Assembly: GCA_035447065.1 (NCBI GenBank)
Contig: DAOTGJ010000011.1
Coordinates: 1 to 64,000, forward strand
From: CALEMW01 sp035447065
Lineage (GTDB): Bacteria > Krumholzibacteriota > Krumholzibacteriia > LZORAL124-64-63
Direction of reading: 5' to 3'
Length of the DNA: 64,000 nucleotides
Shown: one piece after another, positions 57,701-64,000 of the stretch
Layout of the letters: every line of letters begins with the position of its first letter
Position numbering within the stretch: the stretch's first letter is position 1
Program-made: the position numbers and the translations under genes
Notes under the pieces: generated by a model
Told to the model about the DNA's origin: nothing
Seen by the model: the letters and a program-made list of their open reading frames with translations, nothing else
Database searches by the model: none

Positions 57701-59452
57701 TACCTGGGCACCGTCATCCCGGTGAGCCTGGAGGACCGCCCCACGCTGGACGAAGCGGAGGCCCTGGCCAACGGCGCCGCCGGCCCGGGCGTGCGTCCCC
57801 GCGACGGCTACTTCTTCTACCGCCAGCGCCTGGACGGCGACCTGCTGGCCGGCCTGGCCGACGTGATCCAGGGCGAGGCCGTGCTCTACGTGGAAGGCGA
57901 GGCCCTGCTGGCCAGCCATCCGGACCACGTCTTCGCCGGCAGCACGGACCTGCTGCTGCCCGGCGACGCCATGGCCGGTCTGGCGGCACGCCCCGGCGGC
58001 ATGCTGCTGGCGCCCGGCCGCGCCCGCGATCTGGCCTGGACCGGCCTGCTGGCCATGCCCAGCCTCAGCAACGGAGACGACGGCGTGCTGCGCCGCAACG
58101 ACGTGCCGGCGGTGCTGGCCACGTCGTTCCCCGCGCGCGGCCGCGAGTTCGCCGCCCAGCGCGAGCGCACGGTGCTGTTCCTGGCCGGCCTCGCCACGCT
58201 GATCTTCCTGCTGGCCACGGTGCTGGGCCTGTCGCTGACCTGGCGCATCTTCGAACCGGTGCGTGTGCTGGTCCACGCCACGCGCCGGCTGGCCGCCGGA
58301 GATTTCGCGGCGCCGTTGCCACGGCGGGGCGAGGATGAGCTGGGCACCCTGAGCGCGGCCTTCGGCGCCATGCGCGACGATCTGCGGGAAGCCCAGACGG
58401 CCCTGGCCGAGCGCGAGCGCTTCCTGGCCCGGCTGCTGGAGCGCGTGCCCGTGGGCGTGGCCGTCTTCGGCGGGGAGGACGGCGCGGTGGTGAGCCTGAA
58501 CCCCGCGGCCGAGCGCCTGCTGGCGTCCTACGCCGACCCGGACGACCCCGACCCCGGCCGCGCCGCGGCCCGCCTCCTGGCGGCCTTCACCGCAGCGGTG
58601 CCCGGCGGCGACGGCGACGCCGAGCTGGCGACGCCCGCCGGCGACAGGACCCTGCGCGGCCGTCTGGCGCCCCTGGTGCTGCCCGACGGCCGCCGCGACC
58701 GCATGATCGTGGTGGAGGACGTCACCGAGTTCCTGGAGACCAAACGCCTGGCCATCAACGCGCAGCTCGCGCGGCAGGTGGCCCATGAGGTGAAGAATCC
58801 GCTGACGCCCATCCAGCTCTCGGTCCAGTTCCTGCAGCAGGCCTGGCGCGACCGGGCGCCCAACCTGGATTCCATCCTGGAGTCCACGGTGAAGCAGGTG
58901 CTGGAGCAGGTGGAGCTGCTGCGGCAGATCGCCACGGAGTTCAGCCTGCTGGGCCGGCCGGAGGATCTGGCCTGCGAGCCCACGGATCTGCGCGAGCTGG
59001 TGCACGGGGTGCTGCGCCGCTACCGCGGCGCCGACGCCGAGGCCCTGGGCGTGGCCGAGAGCGGCGGACCGCCGCCCCTGGTGCTGGCCCACCGCGAGTC
59101 CCTGGCCAAGGTGATCGGAAACCTGCTGGAGAACTCCCTGCAGGCCGCCGGGGGAGCGGACCGCCTCCACCTGGAGCTCGCGTGGCGGGTGGAGGAACGC
59201 ACCGTGGCCCTGATCTGGCGCGACGACGGGCCGGGTCTGGAGCCGGGCGTGGCCGATCGGCTCTTCGACCTTTATTTTTCCACGAAGTCCCACGGCACGG
59301 GCCTGGGCCTGCCCATCTGCCGCAGCCTGCTGACCCGGATGCAGGGCGGCATCACCCTGAGCAACCGGACCGACGCGCGCGGCGCCGAGGCCGTCGTCAC
59401 CCTGCGGCGGGCCGACGCGGCGGGCGCGGGGACCGGAACGAGGTCGGCGTGA
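54752..59452 (+). CDS. Giant NtrY-like sensor histidine kinase
   Basis: The 1566-residue product starts at GTG 54752, 5 bases after GAGGAG. The N-terminal ~830 residues are unusual: two or three membrane segments (about 8-80), a soluble region (about 80-280), a block of about eight hydrophobic segments (about 290-560), and a second soluble region (about 560-815). From about 830 it is NtrY-like: TM, sensor region, TM near 1160, HAMP (RRLAAGDFAAPLPRRGEDELG), PAS, HisKA with RQVAHEVKNPLTPIQLS (H1345) and HATPase motifs ENSLQA, DDGPGLE and GTGLGL. No response regulator is adjacent. The stop overlaps the DUF4159 start (GTGA). The ligand is unknown. Confidence 0.92.
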   Translation: MDRRMRAILAACAAGLALAACVALRGDGALGAGGAATWLLIVALAAAVGFQRTRRGGGATAAAALLLGAAAAAWLGASAASDDAWAARERVRLAARLAGVQQDVGRLREAVAALRAAAAEDAGDPAQRLEHLRRDWPLGAAGPFPLGLAFWRDGERLAWSGVLEPFPAQDLPAPAEPALVQQGRLGWVWRGSVEAADGRVEWQVRLTREGVEARPRHGSEDRLRTQVVLTSEPQSERWLGSSDRGHQVVADVVLDSTPGDMELPVLRVTVASASRPAREAARSARARLLVLLLASAALLAGAGTFRGGAVLVMLWALRLAWAALDVFHRLPVAWPASDGAGGPGALASLTDPTYFATPWGLGLFASTADAVLTGALLCATVLALPAGRRAIGGRAQIGAAGFGAATGAGLLLLALLARQFAANAHPHLVGPRIPFTAITFWGLHLALALISVALAVAGTRLADRLRAAHVWRQLPAVAAGAAVVALGASRLLAWGEAVLLPVLAGLLWAAAAARVDAERTLRRLLWLLPVLLTVVWNHVALVGAYDRVEHAWLERTIEELTAPRSDWARFLLEDLLGEMAADEAVLQNPPRAHAPEAVELWADWPAFALWRGSGLRELGLACNVEILDDDGLVQSRFASGLFRDAGYEIVARSNWETARPADARAQEIFFQSERRRYATGDEWILRGETARIGTGGWLSLELPVRTGRVSTMRHELGPEDAADGYAPRRDVDRPLLLLRREADGWRGDGASEVPGPEAAPALARLRAGGTAAAVIPLGDHRWRCLWRDAPADEETDAEGYLLGVRVPSLGDRLLDLSRMLLLDLMLLAGAGLLAGGVRLAARRHRWDLGVQERFLLLSILLGLLPLVMAGTFIDRLSREWLADDAREQTRQSLETAREQLQGLLAEQARALAASDYINDLLSSRYAGSRPQGPFSIRQAMVFSADGELLLDETLSDLDPLEAAAFLETARRTSLVVTRDAQGAYLGTVIPVSLEDRPTLDEAEALANGAAGPGVRPRDGYFFYRQRLDGDLLAGLADVIQGEAVLYVEGEALLASHPDHVFAGSTDLLLPGDAMAGLAARPGGMLLAPGRARDLAWTGLLAMPSLSNGDDGVLRRNDVPAVLATSFPARGREFAAQRERTVLFLAGLATLIFLLATVLGLSLTWRIFEPVRVLVHATRRLAAGDFAAPLPRRGEDELGTLSAAFGAMRDDLREAQTALAERERFLARLLERVPVGVAVFGGEDGAVVSLNPAAERLLASYADPDDPDPGRAAARLLAAFTAAVPGGDGDAELATPAGDRTLRGRLAPLVLPDGRRDRMIVVEDVTEFLETKRLAINAQLARQVAHEVKNPLTPIQLSVQFLQQAWRDRAPNLDSILESTVKQVLEQVELLRQIATEFSLLGRPEDLACEPTDLRELVHGVLRRYRGADAEALGVAESGGPPPLVLAHRESLAKVIGNLLENSLQAAGGADRLHLELAWRVEERTVALIWRDDGPGLEPGVADRLFDLYFSTKSHGTGLGLPICRSLLTRMQGGITLSNRTDARGAEAVVTLRRADAAGAGTGTRSA

Positions 59453-60096
59453 GAACCATCGTCCTGCTGGTCCTGCTGCTGCTGAGCCTGACCGCCGCGG
59501 CCGCCGCCGAGGTGACGGTGGCGCGCCTGCAGTACGACGGAGGCGATTGGTACGCCGATCCCAGTTCCCTGCCCAACTGGCTGCGCGAGGCGCGGCGCCG
59601 CACGGGCATCCCCGTGGACGCCGAGCCCGTCACCGTGTCCATGGACAGCGAGGATCTGGCGCGTTACCCGCTGCTCTACCTGACCGGCCACGGCGACATC
59701 CGTCTGGACGACCGCGAGGTGGAGCAGCTGCGGCGCTACCTGGACGGCGGCGGCTTCCTCTACGCGGACGACAACTACGGCCTGGACCGCGCCTTCCGCG
59801 CGCTCATGGCCCGCGTCTTCCCGGACACGCCCCTGATCCGCCTGGGCTCCGAGCACCCGGTGTTCCACGCCTTCTACGACCTGCCCGGCTTGCCCAAGAT
59901 CCACGAGCACGACGGCGATCCGGCCCAGGCCTTCGGCATCGTGCGGAACGGGCGGCTGGCGGTGCTGTACTCGTGGTCCAGCGACATCGGCGACGGCCTG
60001 GAGGATCCCGAGGTGCACGGCGATCCGCCCGCGGTCCGCGAAGCCGCCGCTCGCATGGCCGTGAACGTGCTGACCTACGCCGTGACCCGACCCTGA
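59449..60096 (+). CDS. DUF4159 domain protein, exported
   Basis: The 215-residue product starts at a GTG overlapping the kinase stop. A signal peptide (TIVLLVLLLLSLTAAAAAE) is followed by the DUF4159 pattern: VARLQYDGGDWYADPSSLPNWL, YPLLYLTGHGDIRLDD, LRRYLDGGGFLYADDNYG, LGSEHPVFHAFYDL and VLYSWSSDIGDGLEDP. The fold resembles a class I amidotransferase-like Rossmann domain with no evident catalytic triad. In many genomes it lies beside MoxR/DUF58/BatA; here that trio is about 27 kb upstream. DUF4175 follows 12 bases later. Confidence 0.9.
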   Translation: MRTIVLLVLLLLSLTAAAAAEVTVARLQYDGGDWYADPSSLPNWLREARRRTGIPVDAEPVTVSMDSEDLARYPLLYLTGHGDIRLDDREVEQLRRYLDGGGFLYADDNYGLDRAFRALMARVFPDTPLIRLGSEHPVFHAFYDLPGLPKIHEHDGDPAQAFGIVRNGRLAVLYSWSSDIGDGLEDPEVHGDPPAVREAAARMAVNVLTYAVTRP

Positions 60097-60108
60097 CCGG
60101 AGGCCGTC

Positions 60109-63100
60109 ATGACCCGCGATCCCCGCGACATCCGCAGCCGCCTCTCGGGCCACCTGGCCCGGGCCCGCCTGCGCGTGGGGGCGGCGGGGCTGCTCACGGC
60201 GGCGGCGGTGCTCCTGCCGTGGTTCGGGCTGACGCTGCTGGTGCTGGGCCGGCTGGATCACGTGGCCGTGCCGCTGAAGGTGGGCGCCTGGCTGGGCCTC
60301 GCCGCGGTGGGCGTGCTGACGGTGCTGGACCGGCTGGGGCTGCCCCTGCGCGACCTGGGCCGCCTGGCGGGCTTCACGCGCCGCCTGGACCGCGCCGGAG
60401 GCCATCGCAACCTGCTGGTGGCCGCCGAGGAGGCCTCTCGCGGCGAGGACCGCTGGCGCGATGACGGCGTGGCGGGCGTGCTGCGCGAACGGCTGCAGGA
60501 GGACGCGGCGCGTCGGCTGGACGACGTGAAGCCCGGCCGACTGCTCGGCCTGCCGCGTCCCCTGCCCGCGGCCGCGGCCTGCCTGGCGGCGGCGGCGGCG
60601 CTGTGGCTGGCATGGCGGGAGCTGCCCGCGGTCTTCGAGCGCGGACGCGCGCGTCTGGCGGCGCCCACCCACGATGAGGTCTGGGCCCCCACCGCCGGCC
60701 TCCTCCTGGAGACCCGCGAGGCCCGCGTGCCCGCGCGCCGCAGCGCCCAGGTCACGGCCGTGGACCTGGGGCATCCCCGCGGACCGGTGGTCTGCGAGGT
60801 GCGTCCGGAACACGGCCGCTGGAGACCGGTGCCCGTGACGGCCGACACGTTGGGCTCCACGTCTCCGTTCAGGCGCTACCGAGCCGAGATCCCCGTGGCG
60901 GGCGAGGACCTGCGGGTGCGTTTCCGCCGCGACGGCATGACCACCACCGAGGGCCTGGTGACCGTGATGCACCCGCCCGTGCTCACGGAGCTGGCCCTGC
61001 GCCTGGAACCGCCCGCGTACACCGGCCTGCCCGCCGAGGACCTGATGCCGCCGCCGCCCTCGCTGGAGGCGCCGGCCGGATCGCATCTGCGCTGGAGCGG
61101 CCGCGCCAACAAGGTCCTGGCCGCGGCCACGTCTATGGCCGACGACGGCGCCGAGCTGCCTTGGACCATCCGCGGCGACACCTTGACCCTGGCTTGGACC
61201 GCGGACCGCGACCTGGCCTGGCGCCTGCGCCTGGACGACGTGGACGGGCTGCAGGACCTGGATCCCGTGCACCGCGTGGTGCACGTGCTGCCCGATGCGC
61301 CGCCGACGGCGTGGCTGCGCGGCGAGACCGAGGGCGGACGCCTGCCCGGCGACGGACGCGTGCTCCTGCAGGCCCTGGGGGAGGACGACTACGGCGTGGC
61401 GTCCCTGAGCCTGCTGGTGCGCCGCGAAGCCGCCTGGGGCGGCGCCGCCGACACCACCTGGACCCGCCTGCCCCTGGACCGCGCCGACCGCCTCCGCGCC
61501 GACTCGCCCGACGGCCCCGTCAGCGCCGCGGCCGGCGACCGCGAGGGCGGACCCGGCGCGGTGCGCTGGTCCCAGGCCCTGCTGCTGGAGACGGCGGAGC
61601 TGGAGCTCATGCCGGGCGACGCCCTGCTGCTGGCCGCCGAGGCCGTGGACAACCGCCGCCCCGGCCCCGCGGCCCGCGCGCGCTCCAAGGTGATCCGTCT
61701 GGAGCTGCCCTCGGCCGCGGACCTGCTCACCGAGCAGGTGGCGGACGAGGACGACCGCCTGGACGACCTGGACGCCCTGCGCCGCCGCGGCGATTCCATG
61801 CGCGAGGAGCTGGCCCGTCTGGAGCGGGAGCTCAAGAAGGACGCGGACCTGGACTTCGCCCGCAAGCAGGAGCTGGAGGACGCCCTGGCGCGCCAGGAGG
61901 CCCTGCGCGAGGAGGTGGAGCGCATCGCCGACGCGATGCAGCAGGACATCGGCGAGCTCATGGAGCACAACGCCGCGTCCCAGGAGCTGCTGGAGCGCAT
62001 GGAGCAGGTGAGCCAGCTCCTGCAGGAGGTGCAGAGCGAGGAGCTGAAGCGCCTGCAGGATCAGCTGCGCCAGGCCATGGACCAGCTCAGCGAGGAGGAG
62101 ATCCGCGCGGCCATGGAGGACGTGGCCAAGAACCAGCAGGAGTTCCTGGAGAAGCTGGACCGCGCCATCGCCCAGCTCGAGGAGATGAAGCGCGCCCAGG
62201 AGATGGCGCGCATGACCTCCGAGGTGGAGGACCTCATGCGCGAGCAGCAGGCGTTGCTGGACCAGGATCAGGACGCCGCGGCGGAGGCGGAGCGTCAGGA
62301 CGCCCTGGCCCGCGCCGCCGAAGAGATGAAGGAGCAGCTGCGCGAGGCCCTGGAGCGACTGGAGTCCGGCTCCCAGGACTCGCCCGCCACCGACGCCATG
62401 GAGGAGGCCCTGCGCGAGGCCATGGAGGCCATGGAGCAGAGCGATCCCGCCGAGGCCATGCGCGAGGCGGCCGAGGCCATGCGCGAGCAGGAGAGCGGCG
62501 AGAGCGGCGAGTCCCAGTCCGGCGAATCCCGTCAGGACCGGTCGCAGCAGGAGCAGCAGGAGGGCGGGCAGGAGTCCCAGAGCCAGTCGAGCGAGTCGCC
62601 GTCGCAGGAATCGCCGCCCTCGGGCGGCCAGCAGCAGCAGCACGAGGCCCTGCGGCGCCTCGCGTCGCTCTACCACATCATGATGCAGGGGCAGGGCGCC
62701 ATGCAGATGGCCATGGACCAGCACGTGGCCGACGCGCTGCGCGGTCTGGCCTTCGACCTGCTGGACATCAGCCGTCGTCAGGAGGCCCTGGCCCTGGCCG
62801 TGCCCCAGGATCTGCGCGACGTGCGCGCCCCGGAGCTGGCCCGTGACCAGATGACCGTGCTGCGCGGCACCGCGGCCCTGCGCGACCGGCTGACGGAGAT
62901 CCTGCAGAAGTCGTCCACCCTGAACTTCCAGCTCCTGAACAACCTGGACGCCATCACCGAGAAGCAGGACGAGGCCCTGGGCCACCTGGAGGTGGGTTGG
63001 GGCGGCCCGGCCGCCACGGCGGCCCGCGACGGGCTCGCGGCCGTGAACCAGCTCGTGGTGAACCTGCTGACCGCCGCGCAGATGACCGGCGGCGGAGGGG

Positions 63101-63693
63101 GCGGGTCGTGTCCCACGCCGTCGCTGAGCATGCAGCTGGAGCAGATGGCGCGGGAGCAGGCGGGGCTCAACGGCCTCACCCAGCAGATGCAGGGCCAGAT
63201 GGGTCAGGGCGGCCTGAGCCAGCAGCAGCGCGCGCAGATGCAGCGCCTGCAGTCGGATCAGCAGGGGCTGGCGGGGCAGATGCAGGACGCCGCCCGCGAG
63301 CGGGAGCAGTCGGAGGACCGGGAGCGTCTGCTGGGCGACCTGGACCAGCTGGCCCGCGACATGGAACGCGTGGCCGACGACCTGGGCGCCGGCCGCGTGG
63401 ACGAGGAGACCCTGCGCCGGCAGGAGCGCATCCTGAGCCGCCTGCTCGACGCCCGCAACAGCGTGCGTCGTCGCGACTACAGCAAGCGCCGCGAGTCCGA
63501 GACGGCCGAGGGCCTGTTCCGCGTGCAGCGCGGCGAGCTGCCCCCGCCCGACGCCGCCGCGGACGACGTCCACCGCCTGCGCCGCGACCAGGTGGACCAC
63601 GTGCCAGGCGACTACCGCGACCTGGTGCGGCGCTACTTCCGCGCCCTGGATGAACTGGAGGGGGGCGCCAAGCCCGAGGGGGGCACGCCATGA
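60109..63693 (+). CDS. DUF4175-family membrane protein with long coiled coil
   Basis: The 1194-residue product has N-terminal membrane helices (about residues 18-45, 48-68 and 150-168), a beta-rich region (about 180-530), then a Glu/Gln/Arg-rich coiled coil (about 540-790), a Ser/Gln/Glu low-complexity stretch (about 795-850) and a helical C-terminal region rich in Gln and Met (QQMQGQMGQGGLSQQQR). This matches the layout of DUF4175 proteins. It overlaps the next gene by ATGA. The long coil suggests a structural or scaffold role spanning the periplasm, perhaps for the MoxR/BatA complex; this is inference. Confidence 0.87.
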   Translation: MTRDPRDIRSRLSGHLARARLRVGAAGLLTAAAVLLPWFGLTLLVLGRLDHVAVPLKVGAWLGLAAVGVLTVLDRLGLPLRDLGRLAGFTRRLDRAGGHRNLLVAAEEASRGEDRWRDDGVAGVLRERLQEDAARRLDDVKPGRLLGLPRPLPAAAACLAAAAALWLAWRELPAVFERGRARLAAPTHDEVWAPTAGLLLETREARVPARRSAQVTAVDLGHPRGPVVCEVRPEHGRWRPVPVTADTLGSTSPFRRYRAEIPVAGEDLRVRFRRDGMTTTEGLVTVMHPPVLTELALRLEPPAYTGLPAEDLMPPPPSLEAPAGSHLRWSGRANKVLAAATSMADDGAELPWTIRGDTLTLAWTADRDLAWRLRLDDVDGLQDLDPVHRVVHVLPDAPPTAWLRGETEGGRLPGDGRVLLQALGEDDYGVASLSLLVRREAAWGGAADTTWTRLPLDRADRLRADSPDGPVSAAAGDREGGPGAVRWSQALLLETAELELMPGDALLLAAEAVDNRRPGPAARARSKVIRLELPSAADLLTEQVADEDDRLDDLDALRRRGDSMREELARLERELKKDADLDFARKQELEDALARQEALREEVERIADAMQQDIGELMEHNAASQELLERMEQVSQLLQEVQSEELKRLQDQLRQAMDQLSEEEIRAAMEDVAKNQQEFLEKLDRAIAQLEEMKRAQEMARMTSEVEDLMREQQALLDQDQDAAAEAERQDALARAAEEMKEQLREALERLESGSQDSPATDAMEEALREAMEAMEQSDPAEAMREAAEAMREQESGESGESQSGESRQDRSQQEQQEGGQESQSQSSESPSQESPPSGGQQQQHEALRRLASLYHIMMQGQGAMQMAMDQHVADALRGLAFDLLDISRRQEALALAVPQDLRDVRAPELARDQMTVLRGTAALRDRLTEILQKSSTLNFQLLNNLDAITEKQDEALGHLEVGWGGPAATAARDGLAAVNQLVVNLLTAAQMTGGGGGGSCPTPSLSMQLEQMAREQAGLNGLTQQMQGQMGQGGLSQQQRAQMQRLQSDQQGLAGQMQDAAREREQSEDRERLLGDLDQLARDMERVADDLGAGRVDEETLRRQERILSRLLDARNSVRRRDYSKRRESETAEGLFRVQRGELPPPDAAADDVHRLRRDQVDHVPGDYRDLVRRYFRALDELEGGAKPEGGTP

Positions 63694-64000
63694 GGCGGCT
63701 CCTGCTCATCTTCCTGGGCGCGGCGTTCCTGGCCGCGGCATCGCGGGCCCAGGAGCCCGAGAAGCCGCCGGCGGGCCGGCCGTCGCCCCACGCCCCCACC
63801 CTGGAGATGGGCGCGCGCAACGATTGGCCCACGCGGTTGGGGCAGATCGACCGCCTGATCCGCATGGGAAGCCTGGGGCGGGCCGCCACCATGCTGGAGA
63901 CCCTGGAGAAGTCCGGCGCTCCGGCGGAGCAGGTGCTGCTGCGCCGCGTGTCGCTGGCGGCGGCCCTGGGCGAGCAGGATCAGGTGGTGGCCCTGTGCCG
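63690..64000 (+). CDS. Secreted helical-repeat protein (3' end cut by window edge)
   Basis: Only the first 103 codons are present. The ATG overlaps the DUF4175 stop. A signal peptide (LLLIFLGAAFLAAASRAQ) precedes a Pro-rich linker and paired helices (WPTRLGQIDRLIRMGSLGRAATMLETLE, EQVLLRRVSLAAALGEQDQVVALC) resembling TPR units. It is the downstream member of the kinase-DUF4159-DUF4175 operon. The full domain layout is not visible. Confidence 0.75.
   Translation, partial: MRRLLLIFLGAAFLAAASRAQEPEKPPAGRPSPHAPTLEMGARNDWPTRLGQIDRLIRMGSLGRAATMLETLEKSGAPAEQVLLRRVSLAAALGEQDQVVALC

Overview
The window is 64 kb of very GC-rich, densely packed bacterial chromosome. It encodes a diderm cell: lipoproteins, SurA-type periplasmic chaperones, an RND efflux system, a beta-barrel protein ending in Phe, and a secreted propeller with a FlgD-like/type IX-style C-terminal module (PNPFNP motif). 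Long multi-domain lipoproteins, many GTG starts and frequent 4-base GTGA/ATGA gene overlaps fit an uncultured FCB-related lineage of the Krumholzibacteriota/Eisenbacteria kind. That placement is inference from gene style, not a phylogenetic result. I saw no rRNA, tRNA, CRISPR array, insertion sequence, prophage or integrase. No gene-free stretch exceeds 300 bases.

Layout. 1-3.5 kb (minus strand): a truncated lipoprotein, a surface lipoprotein with carboxypeptidase-regulatory, CILP/FAM171-like and YfaP/DUF2135-like regions, and a P-loop protein of unknown role. 3.5-14.3 kb (minus): two tandem paralogous six-bladed propellers, then a membrane fusion lipoprotein and two RND permeases; the second permease carries extra membrane segments. 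14.4-16.7 kb: a small zinc-ribbon protein and a large secreted protein with a CBM9-like region. 16.7-20.6 kb (minus): pta-ackA for acetate formation, an IscR-like Rrf2 regulator and NAD synthase. 20.9-27.2 kb (plus): the FlgD-tailed propeller, adenosine deaminase, a phosphofructokinase with pyrophosphate-type residues, and a GT-C membrane glycosyltransferase. 27.2-28.5 kb (minus): a GAF-SpoIIE phosphatase.

28.7-32.7 kb (plus): a MoxR ATPase/DUF58/BatA-like operon. 32.8-34.9 kb: nifU-nifS for housekeeping Fe-S assembly. 34.9-48.1 kb: a long colinear cluster, mfd, two peptidyl-prolyl isomerase chaperones, holB, ricT, tatD, rsmA, a beta-barrel protein and a lipoprotein. Next come a lipoprotein paralogous to the one at the left edge, a divergent polysaccharide deacetylase coupled to a small ferredoxin/DUF362-like protein, and secD-secF. 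The right end holds a small NTF2-like secreted protein, a giant NtrY-like histidine kinase, a DUF4159 protein, a DUF4175 protein and the start of a secreted helical-repeat protein. DUF4159 and DUF4175 are families often found beside MoxR/DUF58/BatA, so this pathway appears split into two blocks about 27 kb apart.

Promoter-like pairs recur with a common form: TTGnCn or TnGACn, a 16-18 base spacer, then TAnnnT. GC-rich stem-loops, several without a clear U-tract, sit at operon ends. Most of the window is ordinary core metabolism and envelope biogenesis. The least explained items are the three-member lipoprotein family, the enlarged second RND permease, the giant kinase coupled to DUF4159, and a triple 19-bp repeat that carries the stop codons of two convergent genes.
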